Assembly (NCBI GenBank): GCA_020426325.1
Contig: JAGQQG010000014.1
Span: 1 to 64,000 of the forward strand
Length of the DNA: 64,000 nt
Reading direction: 5' to 3'
Source: Planctomycetaceae bacterium
GTDB taxonomy: Bacteria; Planctomycetota; Planctomycetia; Planctomycetales; Planctomycetaceae
Shown: in pieces, positions 1 to 8,968 of the stretch
Layout of the letters: each line of letters starts with the position of its first letter
How positions within the stretch are numbered: position 1 is the first letter of the stretch
Made by a program: the position numbers and the translations under genes
Notes under the pieces: generated by a model
Seen by the model: the letters and a program-made list of their open reading frames with translations, nothing else
The model's database searches: none
What the model was told of the DNA's origin: nothing

Positions 1-54
1 CCACGATGATTTGTTCCTCGGCTTCCTGCAACTCGCCTGCCTGTTCACTACGAT

Positions 55-768
55 TCAACGGTTATGAAACCGGCTCAGATCATTGATACCATCGCCGTCC
101 AGATCTCCGACACTGGCCAGAGAGCTTCCAAACCAGTTGTAGTCCTCCAACGTGGCTGAAAATGTACCTTCCGTGTCACTGATTTTCTGGTGAGATCTCA
201 CGGATCCGTCTGCGTTCATAAATAATATATAGACAGCGCCGCGGTTGATGCCGCCGTCATCGTCGCGGTAAGCGCCGACTGCCAGATCTGCGATGCCATC
301 ACCATCCAGATCACCCAGGTTTGTCAATGAACAGCCGAAGGTGTCGAGGTTGTCTTAATCAGCGGTGAAGTTACCTTCCGTGTCGCTGATCTTCTGGTGC
401 GACTTGACAGTACCGTCCGAGTTGAGGAACAGGATCTGGACAGCACCTCGGTTCGTCCCAGTGTCATCGTCGCCTCTCACGCCAACAGCGATATCATTGA
501 TGCCGTCGCCATCGAAGTCACCCAAGTACGTTATTGATGAACCAAAGCGATTGTTGTTACTAGCTGTCTCTGTGAAGGTACCATCACCGTCACTAATCCT
601 TGAAAAGGACGTCACCTCGCCGATCGTGCCGGCGAGCATCACGCGGCTTTCGAGGGCTTCGGTTGCGTGGAAGCCGGATGGCTTCGCTCCGCGTCGGACG
701 CGGCCTCTTGTTGTCGGCCAATTAGCAGTCAAACCAACACGCAGTTCACGCAGCCAGTCGATAACCAT
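55..768 (-). pseudogene. FG-GAP/integrin-alpha-like repeat surface protein, interrupted and truncated
   Basis: Remnant of an exported beta-propeller protein built of FG-GAP repeats. The N-terminus carries the leader ALESRVMLAG near residue 40, a planctomycete anchor/secretion-type motif. Three repeats follow, each with a calcium-binding-type core such as GDLDGDGINDL and a spacer such as SDTEGTF. An in-frame TAA at 355-357 interrupts the second spacer. Translation beyond it stays in the same frame and continues the repeat perfectly (DNLDTFGCSLTNLGDLDGDG). After the third GDGINDL, at about position 75, homology stops and the frame runs into SRFHNR and a stop at 55-57. So there is one nonsense change plus a broken 3' end. 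An assembly error or suppression is possible; a decayed gene is more likely. Confidence 0.8.
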
Positions 769-1143
769 GAGGGACGCCCAATGTGTGGAGAGGAGAACGA
801 CGTCGGATGGTCAAATTGGCTATTCCATGCCAACTCCCAATGTTAACTTGAACGCAGTCGAATCTCAACGCTCGCCACCAACTCTTATCTAAGCCCATCT
901 TTTCACATCAGTAAACGTTGATGTGGCTGTACAAATAATGGTCGTGATCCCGACTCAGTAATAGCACAAAAGAGAAGCGAGCCGCCGGTGCGGGACCGGG
1001 GCTCGCTTCGGGTGGGAGTGGGATGCTGGCGGACGGCTGGGGGCCGCGGTCAGGGAGAGAAGCGGCCGACTGATCCAAAGCCACTCGGGTCACATCACCA
1101 CCCCCGGACGGGGGATGCACAACAGATCAAGATGCAAGCGCGA
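769..1143. other. Intergenic region without a gene
   Basis: Between the start of the FG-GAP pseudogene and the end of the zincin gene, both on the minus strand. It holds a strong terminator hairpin (974-1009) and must also hold the pseudogene promoter, which I cannot place with confidence. No open frame here resembles a protein. Confidence 0.6.
974..1009 (-). terminator. Rho-independent terminator of the zincin gene
   Basis: A perfect 10-bp stem (GAAGCGAGCC at 974-983 with GGCTCGCTTC at 1000-1009) closes a 16-nt GC-rich loop. Read on the minus strand the stem is followed at once by TCTTTTG, a short U-tract. It lies 135 bp beyond the stop of the zincin gene. Confidence 0.7.
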
Positions 1144-2331
1144 TCAACGGGCGAAGTCGAAAGCTGAGTCAGCGACCGCTCGCGGATTCGTAAAGCCGCT
1201 GGAGGAGGGGGCCTTTGCTGTCGAACTGGGTTCCTCCTGCTTGCTCCAGGGGAACTGCCATTTGGGAGCAGAGGAAGTCGGACGTGCGGGATGGACAGAA
1301 ACAGACATTTGCGGCTCAGTTGTTGATGAAACCTCTCTGGGGCTGAGATCATCAGTTCTCTCAGGAGTGACAGCTGTGACTGCCATTGTGCGCGGCTGTG
1401 GTGCAGAGAGTTCAGCAGCGTTCGTGCGCTCACGACGCGGGAGACGCGTCAACTTGGGCAGTGGCAAATTTGCCTGTTGAGGACTCTGTCCACGGACGGT
1501 CGTGTCATCAGGCTCTTCAGGAGAAGTTGACGGAGTGTCGTTTGAAGCGACCAGGGTCTCCGCAGCAGGCTGAAGGACGGGACTGCCTGCCATCACCCAG
1601 CCGGTCCATTCCTTTTCGATGTCATCGACGTTCGAGATTCCATAATGCTTCTGGAAGGCCCCCTCCCAATCACCTTTCAGGGCATCGCCCAGGAAGGAGA
1701 GAAAGATCGTTCGTCCCGCCTCACCTTTTTTCTGTACTAAGTAGTCCGCCAGCGAATAGCCCTCGGCATATAAAGTGAGTACATCCTGCATGTCTTGCGG
1801 GTACTCTTTAATCCTGAGGAGTTGTGAAAGGGGAATCCGCTTAGAGGTTTGAATCACCTGATCCAGGAGTTTCGTTTGACGCAGACGTTCTGACTCATGT
1901 TCAACCAGAGTGGCAGCACCCTCATCGGCCCATCGAGGCAGCGGACATCGAAAGTGACAAGCGAAGATCATGTGGCTGACTTCATGGGGGAGCACCGAAT
2001 CGAGGATGCGCTCCTCGGTCCCCTGAATGTCCATCTTCCAGCCGAATACCTCGCCGTTGTTGAAGGTGAAGGTCGTCGCGCCGCCGGCTCCGATGCGACC
2101 CGTCTTGCAGGTGATGGGGCACGGCTGCGACCAGTTGCCGGGTAGCGGTTCACCCAGCCAGGCGATGGCCAGTTCGTGACGATAGACCTCAGCCGCTTCG
2201 CCCACCTGTTTCGCGAACTCGGGCGACGAGGCGGAGACCACAAAGTTGCGGGTCTTGTAGGTGGCGGAAACAGCGACAGCGGGGCAGACAGCGACCAGGA
2301 GGGCGGTCGCCGCGAGGGCTTTGGCATCCAT
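1144..2331 (-). CDS. Exported zincin-like metallopeptidase (peptidase MA-like)
   Basis: Secreted protein of 395 aa. I chose the ATG at 2331 because it opens a clean signal peptide (MDAKALAATALLVAVCPAVA) and has GGAAGA nine bases upstream; a longer frame from 2403 would bury that signal. About residues 110-150 carry a zinc-protease signature HEVSH followed by RWADEGAATLVE, the HExxH...E arrangement of the gluzincin-like peptidase MA family. The last 130 residues are Pro/Ser/Thr-rich and low-complexity, probably disordered. No neighbour suggests a substrate. Active-site residues look intact; proteolytic activity is inferred from the motif only. Confidence 0.75.
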   Translation of the reverse strand: MDAKALAATALLVAVCPAVAVSATYKTRNFVVSASSPEFAKQVGEAAEVYRHELAIAWLGEPLPGNWSQPCPITCKTGRIGAGGATTFTFNNGEVFGWKMDIQGTEERILDSVLPHEVSHMIFACHFRCPLPRWADEGAATLVEHESERLRQTKLLDQVIQTSKRIPLSQLLRIKEYPQDMQDVLTLYAEGYSLADYLVQKKGEAGRTIFLSFLGDALKGDWEGAFQKHYGISNVDDIEKEWTGWVMAGSPVLQPAAETLVASNDTPSTSPEEPDDTTVRGQSPQQANLPLPKLTRLPRRERTNAAELSAPQPRTMAVTAVTPERTDDLSPREVSSTTEPQMSVSVHPARPTSSAPKWQFPWSKQEEPSSTAKAPSSSGFTNPRAVADSAFDFAR

Positions 2332-2856
2332 GCGCGGGTGTCTTCCAATGACTGGACCTTTGCTGCGGCTTCTGACGCATCCTGCTGGGAGAGGGCGTCT
2401 CACCTCTCACAGACTTCGTCACCACAACCAAGGTTTGAAGGGGATTGCCCGGGTTATTCGACCGGCGAGAAACCAGTCAATCCAGGCAGGGTGGGTCGAT
2501 CACTTCCGCACAGTTGTCCTCAACGCACGGGCGATGGCACATTTACAGAGCAGACGGGGGGCCAATCCGGCGAAAAATGCCGAAATCTCTCAGAGCAACT
2601 CTGGAAACTGCACTTAATCTGCCCAATCACAACAGGTTGCGCCCCACCCGGCTCCAACGCTTTGCAGAGTTCGTCGCAGTCCTCCCACCCAGAGTCATGT
2701 AAGAATTGCAAGGAATCGGCTCGTCCGTTTTGCACATTCGGCAATTCCTGCTGAAACTTGGGACTATAGCAGTCATTTCTTCCGCCGCCTGCTGACATCC
2801 ATTTTCTGATATAAGCTTTCATGAAGCCGATCTACGCTGGTGGCGGGGAACAATTG
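2332..2856. other. Divergent intergenic region
   Basis: 525 bp between the zincin gene (minus) and a small membrane protein gene (plus), so it should hold both promoters. A TATAAG box at 2810-2815 lies about 40 bp before the downstream start and could be a -10 element, without a convincing -35. A roughly 100-residue minus-strand open frame at 2520-2822 resembles no family I know. Confidence 0.4.
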
Positions 2857-3183
2857 ATGAATCTCACTCTTCTGGCAACTCACGTTGCGGTCTTCCTCTT
2901 GGGGATGGGGTTTGGTGCCCTGAGCAATGGACTCGCACGCAGCAGAATCGTCACAGCCTTGGGGATTGTGTGCGTGCCGATCTTCAGCCTGCTCACCCTG
3001 ATCCTGCTCGACTTCAGCAATCACGCAGGCAATGGCACTACGGGAGACTGGTATCTCATCTATTCGATCCTCACGCTCGGCATCGTGCCAATCGTCTCCC
3101 TTTTCAGCGCAGCTATCAGTGGTGTCTGTGCATTGAAAGTCCAAAGGCTCTTCCTCGCTCTCAGATTGAGAGTCGCCGAGTAG
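2857..3183 (+). CDS. Small integral membrane protein
   Basis: Hypothetical protein of 108 aa with three likely membrane helices (about residues 4-25, 33-52 and 65-90) and a short basic C-terminus. The ATG at 2857 is preceded by GGGGAA at suitable spacing; an upstream in-frame ATG at 2821 lacks a ribosome-binding site. No family recognised. It stands alone, convergent with the YgfZ-like gene. Confidence 0.55.
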   Translation: MNLTLLATHVAVFLLGMGFGALSNGLARSRIVTALGIVCVPIFSLLTLILLDFSNHAGNGTTGDWYLIYSILTLGIVPIVSLFSAAISGVCALKVQRLFLALRLRVAE

Positions 3184-3348
3184 GGAGAGAAGCAAAGGAA
3201 GGCAAAGAAGTCAGGCCAAGGGTTACAGTACGGCCGACCGGAGTTTACGACGCTTGGGGCGCACAACGACAGGACGAATCACACTCGGCGATCGAACCTC
3301 TGGAACATCTTGATAGCGGAATGTGTGTCATCTTGGACCGTTGGCCCT

Positions 3349-3364
3349 CGACCGGCGCCGGTCG
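3349..3364. terminator. GC-rich palindrome between convergent genes
   Basis: Perfect 16-bp palindrome (CGACCGGCGCCGGTCG) between the 3' ends of the small membrane protein gene and the YgfZ-like gene. It could end transcription in both directions, but it lacks a U-tract on either strand and as a hairpin would have a very tight loop. Confidence 0.3.
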
Positions 3365-3418
3365 GGGCATCCTGTGAGCCCACTACTTCACTCCAGGTCT
3401 ATTCCGTTCAATCAGGCT

Positions 3419-4390
3419 CTACGTCACTTTAGTGTTCGGGAGCAGGGTGGCGGAGGCGGTGCCGACGGTCAGTTCAATGTCTGGTGACTGCGCGGTCGAT
3501 TTGAGCATCGCGAGAGCGATGGGATGGCCCGTGGATGGAGAGAGGACGGCGGAGGTGATGTGTCCGGCCTCTTCTCCGGATTTGAGCGTGACAGCACTTC
3601 CGTGGAAGGGGACGGGGCCTCCATCGATTTGAAGTGTGCGGAGTTGTTTGTTGACGTGGCCGAGGGCGTCGAGGCGGGCGATGGGTTCCTGGCCCAGGTA
3701 GCAACCTTTATTGAAGCTGATCGCCTGACTGGTGCGGCCTGCTTCCTGAGCGATGTTGGCATCTGTGATGTCAATGCCGTAGAGAGGGAATCCGGCTTCG
3801 ATACGGAGTGAGTCGAACACTTCTTTCGATCCTGGAGTCGCGCCGGCGTCGATTGAGCCATCCCAAAACACAACGAACCTGAAATCTACCGAGATGATCT
3901 CATACGCATCTGACAGAGTGAAGCCAACTCGACGAATGATTACTTCTCGCTCAAAAAGTTTTGCCGGTAGTTGTCCCCACATCGGGAGGCGATTCGTCTC
4001 GCAACTTTGATTGGAAAGCCAACCCAATGCATGTGGCCCGATCAGGCAGAGCGTGTTTTCGCCGGTATGGTCATTAATTGTGACATCTTCAGTGATCAGA
4101 TACTTGTCAAGGTGTGAAGCAATGAATTCGTTGCTGCCGGGCACACTGTCTATCCATAGCGAGTCATCGGTGGCCGAGACGATTATGTGTCCGATAATTC
4201 GTCCCTTGATGTTTGTCAGGAATGCCTCGCAGCCTTCACCTGGACGGAGCTTTTTGATGTCATTTGTGCAGAAGTTGTGTAAGAACGACAGTCGGTCGCT
4301 GCCTCGCAGTTCGATCTGTGTGCGAGGCCCGAGATCGAACACGGCAAGGTCGGTGATTGCGTTGTTGTATTGAGTAAGTTGGTCGGGCAT
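3419..4390 (-). CDS. ygfZ: YgfZ/GcvT-like tetrahydrofolate-binding protein (iron-sulfur cluster repair type)
   Basis: Protein of 323 aa related to the aminomethyltransferase fold. The diagnostic KGCYLGQE motif is at residues 228-235 and the N-terminus has the usual FLHNFCTNDIKKL stretch near residue 36. YgfZ proteins bind tetrahydrofolate and support assembly or repair of certain Fe-S enzymes; they are not glycine-cleavage enzymes, and no gcvH or gcvP is nearby. The start at 4390 (MPDQL) fits the family; the frame extends 14 codons upstream without better support. It lies downstream of the isoaspartyl methyltransferase gene on the same strand, separated by 112 bp with a hairpin. Confidence 0.85.
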   Translation of the reverse strand: MPDQLTQYNNAITDLAVFDLGPRTQIELRGSDRLSFLHNFCTNDIKKLRPGEGCEAFLTNIKGRIIGHIIVSATDDSLWIDSVPGSNEFIASHLDKYLITEDVTINDHTGENTLCLIGPHALGWLSNQSCETNRLPMWGQLPAKLFEREVIIRRVGFTLSDAYEIISVDFRFVVFWDGSIDAGATPGSKEVFDSLRIEAGFPLYGIDITDANIAQEAGRTSQAISFNKGCYLGQEPIARLDALGHVNKQLRTLQIDGGPVPFHGSAVTLKSGEEAGHITSAVLSPSTGHPIALAMLKSTAQSPDIELTVGTASATLLPNTKVT

Positions 4391-4462
4391 CGATGGGAAT
4401 GATTTGTCGAAGTGGGTTTTTTGTCGTATCACTCTTGTAGCGAGGTAACTCTTGCGAAGGCT

Positions 4463-4479
4463 CGACGACGGAGTCGTCG
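4463..4479 (-). terminator. Hairpin after the isoaspartyl methyltransferase gene
   Basis: CGACGAC and GTCGTCG form a 7-bp stem around a 3-nt loop, 24 bp downstream of the methyltransferase stop on the minus strand. No U-tract follows, so termination is uncertain. Confidence 0.3.
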
Positions 4480-4502
4480 GATTCCTGGAGAATGCAGAGG
4501 CT

Positions 4503-5738
4503 TCATCGCTGGTGGGGGGTCAGGTGGATGTCATCGACGCAGAGGGTGCCGGTGGCGCCGTTCAGTCCAAGTTGCACGATCGCTTCACGAGCGCGTGTCG
4601 GCACTGCGATTCGATCGGAAGCGGTCGTCCAGACGGAGACATCATTTCGCCAGGGACCGAGGGTTGCGTTGCCGATCGGCAATCGTTTGGTGTCGTAGAA
4701 GTGGATGATGAGAGCGGGACGCTCTGAGGGTGTGCGGCCTTCGCGAACATTTGCGGAACGGTATTGAGCGGACACCGTGATGGTGTCAATTCTGCTGCCA
4801 TCAATCGCAAAGGCCTGCAGAACGTGAGCGGTTCGCCCCGGCTCGTCATTGTCAAAACAGATGTACTGATTCCCTTCGGGGGCGTCTTCGGTCATGATTG
4901 CACTGCGACGTTGATAGTGCCAGTGATCGAACCGACCCGTCTTGAGGTCGGCCGCCTCGAAGCCTGCGTTGATGATTTCTGGTGACAATGGGTCTGGTTT
5001 GACCTGTCGCAAATCTTCAGACTGGCCCGTCATGGGGACGAAGAGTGTCGGCTGAAGTCGAGTGGCGACTAGTTTGCCCTCCTGTTTTTCAAAGAGGTGA
5101 AAAACCTGCTGATAGCGTTCACCGAGCGGGATGATCATGCGTCCTCCCTCAGCGAGCTGGTCAATGAGTGGCTGCGGGACCGACTCGGGTGAGCAGGTGA
5201 CGACAATCTTGTCGAAGGGGGTATGTTCGGGCCAGCCGAGATACCCGTCGCCGATTTTCGTGTGGACGTTGTCATAGCCGAGTCGCTTGAGTTTGCTTGC
5301 CGCCTGCCGCCCGAGCGGTTCGACGATTTCGATCGTGTAGATGTCTTTGACGAGGCCTGAGAGTATGGCTGCCTGATAGCCGCTGCCGGTGCCGATTTCG
5401 AGGACTTTGTCCTCGGGTTGAGGATCGAGTGTCTGAGTCATGTAGGCCACGATGTACGGGGGAGAGATGGTCTGCTTGTGACCGATGTCGAGTGCCTGAT
5501 CGAGGTATGCCAGTTCTCGGAGCGATGGACGTACGAACTCGTGTCGTGGAACAGCACGCATGACAGCGAGGACGCGATCGTTATCGATGCCTTCAGGAGC
5601 GATGAATTGAGTGACCATTGCCTCTCTGGCAACAGTGAATCGATCAGGCTGTTGCCCTTCTGCCTCACACGTCGGGATGGTCAGCCAACCTACGATTGCG
5701 ATCAGGGCAATTCTGCGAAAATAAGGAACACATGCCAT
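4503..5738 (-). CDS. pcm: Exported protein-L-isoaspartate O-methyltransferase with extra C-terminal domain
   Basis: Protein of 411 aa that should methylate isoaspartyl residues in damaged proteins using S-adenosylmethionine. The SAM-binding motif LEIGTGSGYQ is at residues 113-122 and the PIMT signature TISPPYIVAYM at 90-100. Two features are unusual. Residues 1-28 form a signal peptide-like segment (basic end, hydrophobic core ALIAIVGWLTI), and residues about 257-411 are an added domain starting INAGFE, with beta-rich sequence and ending CVDDIHL, like galactose- or carbohydrate-binding jelly rolls. Classical PIMTs are cytosolic and about 210 aa. Start ATG 5738 has AGGAGA ten bases upstream. 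Confidence 0.85.
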   Translation of the reverse strand: MACVPYFRRIALIAIVGWLTIPTCEAEGQQPDRFTVAREAMVTQFIAPEGIDNDRVLAVMRAVPRHEFVRPSLRELAYLDQALDIGHKQTISPPYIVAYMTQTLDPQPEDKVLEIGTGSGYQAAILSGLVKDIYTIEIVEPLGRQAASKLKRLGYDNVHTKIGDGYLGWPEHTPFDKIVVTCSPESVPQPLIDQLAEGGRMIIPLGERYQQVFHLFEKQEGKLVATRLQPTLFVPMTGQSEDLRQVKPDPLSPEIINAGFEAADLKTGRFDHWHYQRRSAIMTEDAPEGNQYICFDNDEPGRTAHVLQAFAIDGSRIDTITVSAQYRSANVREGRTPSERPALIIHFYDTKRLPIGNATLGPWRNDVSVWTTASDRIAVPTRAREAIVQLGLNGATGTLCVDDIHLTPHQR

Positions 5739-6035
5739 GTTGAAGTAATCTCCTTCTCTGGAGATTCTGAGGGACAAAGACTGGGGACGTCGTTAACCGC
5801 AGTTGTGAAAGTCCAAAATCCCAGTTTCGCGTCACAAGTATGCCAATGACGGCTTGGGAATGGTCTCAGAGCAGTATAGCGGACTGCTCGCGCAGGAGTT
5901 TGAGGGAGATGAAATCGGGGCGAGAATTTCGTCATTGGAACCGATCTTTTCCCGGTTTGCGGTGATCCGGTAATATCCCGGCGGCGTTTTCCCGGTGACG
6001 ACCCATATGTGACTTCTTCGCAGGCCGAATCCGGC

Positions 6036-6779
6036 ATGTCCTATCAGCAACTTGATTCAGACCGAATTGTCGAGACGGTGCAGACCCTCCATCGTCGCAT
6101 GAAGGAGCGGTTTCCTCAGGCTGGGCTGGTGGGTGTCTGTGAGAAACTGCTTGAGATCGCCAGGCAGGCGCGTGTCCGGTCTGCTGAAATCGCCCGACCG
6201 ATGGTCTGGGTTCGCGTGCTTTCGGGTGTGGTCATCGTTACGTTGCTGGTGGGGTTTGGGTGGACGATCTCAACGGCGAAGATGGAGGGAGAGACGCTCA
6301 CGATCCCTGAGTTTGTTCAGGTGCTTGAAGCGGGACTGAATGATCTGGTCCTGATCGGGGCGACGATCTTCTTTTTGATGACGATGGAGAGTCGCGTGAA
6401 ACGGGGTCGTGCATTGAAGGCGATTCATGAGTTACGGTCGATTGCCCACATCATCGACATGCATCAGTTGACCAAGGATCCTGAGCGATTGCTTCATCGG
6501 GGAAAGGACACACAGTCGTCTCCCAAGCGGACGATGACTCAGTTCGAACTCAGCCGATACTTGGACTATTGTGCTGAGATGTTGTCGATGACCAGTAAAG
6601 TAGCAGCCCTGTATGTGCAGGGATTTGAAGATGACGTTGCAGTCGCGGCTGTCAACGACATCGAGAATCTGACCAACGGAATGTCGCGAAAGATCTGGCA
6701 GAAACTGATGATCCTGCATACGGTTGATCAGATCGACGTCGAGAAACATGAGAGGCATAAGGAGAATGCTGGTGCTTGA
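6036..6779 (+). CDS. Two-helix membrane protein of unknown function
   Basis: About 247 aa. Two hydrophobic segments (about residues 53-76 and 94-115) separate an N-terminal helical part from a C-terminal soluble domain rich in charged helices, so both ends probably face the cytoplasm. No family recognised. The start is unsure: ATG 6036 or an in-frame GTG at 6009; neither has a good ribosome-binding site. Its stop overlaps the start of the HEAT lipoprotein gene, so the two are probably co-transcribed. Confidence 0.6.
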   Translation: MSYQQLDSDRIVETVQTLHRRMKERFPQAGLVGVCEKLLEIARQARVRSAEIARPMVWVRVLSGVVIVTLLVGFGWTISTAKMEGETLTIPEFVQVLEAGLNDLVLIGATIFFLMTMESRVKRGRALKAIHELRSIAHIIDMHQLTKDPERLLHRGKDTQSSPKRTMTQFELSRYLDYCAEMLSMTSKVAALYVQGFEDDVAVAAVNDIENLTNGMSRKIWQKLMILHTVDQIDVEKHERHKENAGA

Positions 6780-7581
6780 AAGGATGGCATTGCACACGAG
6801 AATTGTTTCGCTCGCAGTTTGTGTGTGTCTGTTTTCGATGGGATGCGAGGGACAAGAGTCGACAGTCCCCACAGAGACGCCTGCTGAGGTCGCTGAGAGC
6901 ACCGTGAAAGCTATCGAGGCCCCAGCGACGGAATCAGCCGCCGCTGAGACTCCTGTTGTCTCACAGGAACCTTCACCTGAAGAACAAGCCGCTCGTGAGG
7001 CGTTTCGAGCGATGACGGCCGAAGGGGTGAGCCCGGAAGAGGTTGATGCGGCCACAGAGAAGCTTCAGGAACTCGGAACAGCCGCGTTGCCTGTTCTGGC
7101 CGAGGGGTTGAAGTCCGAGGAGTCTATTCATCGGGAAATGGCGGCAACGATGCTCGCCCTGATTGGAAGCGGTGCGAGTTCCGTATCGGACGCGTTGATC
7201 GCAGCATTGGGTGACAAGTCTGACTTTGTTCGAGCCAACGCTGCCACCGCACTCGCTCAGATGGAAGGACAGGCTTCGCATGTCATTCCCGTCTTTGGCG
7301 ATTTTCTGCAGAGTGAGGATGCAAATTTGCGCATGATGGCAGTCATGAACCTCGGGGTTCTTGATCCGGCTGATGCCAAACCTCTCGTCAATCAGCTGAT
7401 TGCGACGCTCGACAGTGACGATCCCACGATTCTGCGCCCTGTCGTGGAATTGCTAGGCAAGATGGGACCGGATGCGAGTGACGCACTTGTCGCCATCAAA
7501 GCCCTGGACACCACTGATGACGACGAACTGGAGACAACTGTCAATGCGGCTGTGATGCAGATTGAAGCAGGCGCTGAGTAG
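6772..7581 (+). CDS. HEAT-repeat lipoprotein
   Basis: Secreted protein of 269 aa. I place the start at GTG 6772 because AAGGAG lies seven bases upstream; ATGs at 6766 and 6784 are badly spaced from it. A hydrophobic signal ends in FSMGC with Cys25, an atypical lipobox (Ser at -3). A Thr/Glu/Ala-rich linker is followed by HEAT/PBS-type helical repeats from about residue 85 (for example [20 protein letters not shown] and [12 protein letters not shown]). These repeats usually mediate protein contacts. The gene overlaps the preceding membrane protein gene by 8 bp and is convergent with the LRR gene 18 bp away. Confidence 0.7.
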   Translation: MLERMALHTRIVSLAVCVCLFSMGCEGQESTVPTETPAEVAESTVKAIEAPATESAAAETPVVSQEPSPEEQAAREAFRAMTAEGVSPEEVDAATEKLQELGTAALPVLAEGLKSEESIHREMAATMLALIGSGASSVSDALIAALGDKSDFVRANAATALAQMEGQASHVIPVFGDFLQSEDANLRMMAVMNLGVLDPADAKPLVNQLIATLDSDDPTILRPVVELLGKMGPDASDALVAIKALDTTDDDELETTVNAAVMQIEAGAE

Positions 7582-7599
7582 CGTTTGGCAGTCAGATGG

Positions 7600-8403
7600 T
7601 CAACGGTTGGTAATCGTGACGCCGGGCAGGTGCTCGCGCAGCCAGTCTCGATCGGCAGGCGTGACATCGATTCGGTAGGCGACGACCTCCTTGAGCTGTT
7701 GCAACGGCTCAAGTTCACGCAGTCCAGAGCTGGTGACGAGTGTGTCCGAACAGTTCAGGCTGACAAGTTCGGTCAACGAAGCAAGGTGTCGTAGCCCCGC
7801 GTCAGTGATTTTGGTGTCTCGCAGATCAAGGCTACGTAAGGTCGTGAGTGATAAGAGTAACATCAATTGTCGATCGCCGAAGTCTTTGGATCTGACTCTC
7901 ACCTCGATCACATTCTGATGCTCATCACGTTTGATCACTGCTCCGATGAGTGAGAGTTGAGCGAGGCAACTGCGAATCGAGTTTCGATAAACTGTCTCGA
8001 CAGACCTGCGTGTCCCTGACGACAACTGGTCCTGATGCTGTCGTAAATTCGTGATGGCTCGGAGTGACGAGGCGGCCATGTCAGAGTCATTCGATTCCGA
8101 CATGCGAGTCAAGAGTGCAAGAATCTCCTCAGCAGCGATGTCGTTTCGGACAGCTGTCGTCAGTTGGGGCACAATCGAAGCACCACGACTCATCAACCGG
8201 CGGGCCGCCCAGTCACTTTGGATGAACGAACGACTCGTGAGTTCCCCAATCAACCGGTCGATCTCTGTGGTCCGGTCAACGGATATCTCGGAAGGTGAAT
8301 TGATCTCATCAGCGAGCACGCAGAGAGACATGTCGATCCCAGCCGCGCACAACACGATCGCAGTGAGGAAGGGCAGCCTGATTGACAGCGCACAAGTCGT
8401 CAC
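7600..8403 (-). CDS. Secreted leucine-rich-repeat protein
   Basis: Protein of 267 aa with an N-terminal signal-like segment (LPFLTAIVLCAAG) and, from about residue 170, leucine-rich repeats of the bacterial type (LTTLRSLDLRDTKITDAGLR, then LASLTELVSLNCSDT). The middle resembles a small helical repeat domain. Function is probably binding. The ATG overlaps the stop of the upstream Dabb gene (ATGA at 8400-8403), so they are translationally coupled. Confidence 0.7.
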   Translation of the reverse strand: MTTCALSIRLPFLTAIVLCAAGIDMSLCVLADEINSPSEISVDRTTEIDRLIGELTSRSFIQSDWAARRLMSRGASIVPQLTTAVRNDIAAEEILALLTRMSESNDSDMAASSLRAITNLRQHQDQLSSGTRRSVETVYRNSIRSCLAQLSLIGAVIKRDEHQNVIEVRVRSKDFGDRQLMLLLSLTTLRSLDLRDTKITDAGLRHLASLTELVSLNCSDTLVTSSGLRELEPLQQLKEVVAYRIDVTPADRDWLREHLPGVTITNR

Positions 8404-8807
8404 TTGTCAGTCCAGTAGTCGGCGACCAGGACATCGGCCACGACCGGTGTCACGAGTTTGACGAATTCCTGGTGTGCCGGATGAGGCAGGTAGGTTGCCC
8501 GGTCCTCTTCCGACTTGAATGTGACCAGAAAGCAGTGTGTCAAACCCTTGGACAGGTTCTCTGGACTGTTCTCTTCGCCCCATTCAAAGTCATGAATGGC
8601 ATCGATTTTATCTGGGAGCGCGGTGAAGGCAGTGACAATCTCATCGATCTTTTCCTCACTGGCATCCTCCTTGAACTTGAACAGGACGACATGTCGCAGC
8701 AGGCGGTCAGATTCTGCAGGTTTGGATTGTGCGGAAGGTGTTGACATGAGGATCACAACTGGAACGGTCAGTAAAAGCACGGTCGAAAATAGGGAAGGGC
8801 GTTTCAT
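8400..8807 (-). CDS. Exported Dabb (stress-responsive A/B barrel) protein
   Basis: Protein of 135 aa starting at ATG 8807 (MKRPSLFSTVLLL), a signal peptide ending near SAQSKP. The mature part opens with LLRHVVLFKFKEDASEEKI and ends with HPAHQEFVKLVTPVVADVLV, the signature of the Dabb dimeric ferredoxin-like fold. Planctomycetes often export Dabb proteins; the substrate is unknown. First gene of a two-gene unit with the LRR protein. Confidence 0.8.
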   Translation of the reverse strand: MKRPSLFSTVLLLTVPVVILMSTPSAQSKPAESDRLLRHVVLFKFKEDASEEKIDEIVTAFTALPDKIDAIHDFEWGEENSPENLSKGLTHCFLVTFKSEEDRATYLPHPAHQEFVKLVTPVVADVLVADYWTDK

Positions 8808-8968
8808 GGATGCAGTCCGGGATTTATTAATGGGAAGGTTTGCAACCCCATCTTGACGTCGCTGAGCGCATTCGCCAAGGAACAATGAGTGTTTGACGGG
8901 TTGGCAGTTGCGAAAGACTGCCGTATGTTGTCAGTAAATATCATGTCCTTGTCTGATCATCTCACAGC

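Noticed and set aside
2520-2822. Minus-strand open frame of 100 codons in the gap before the small membrane protein
   Set aside because: No recognisable domain or ribosome-binding site; the composition is that of an intergenic stretch.
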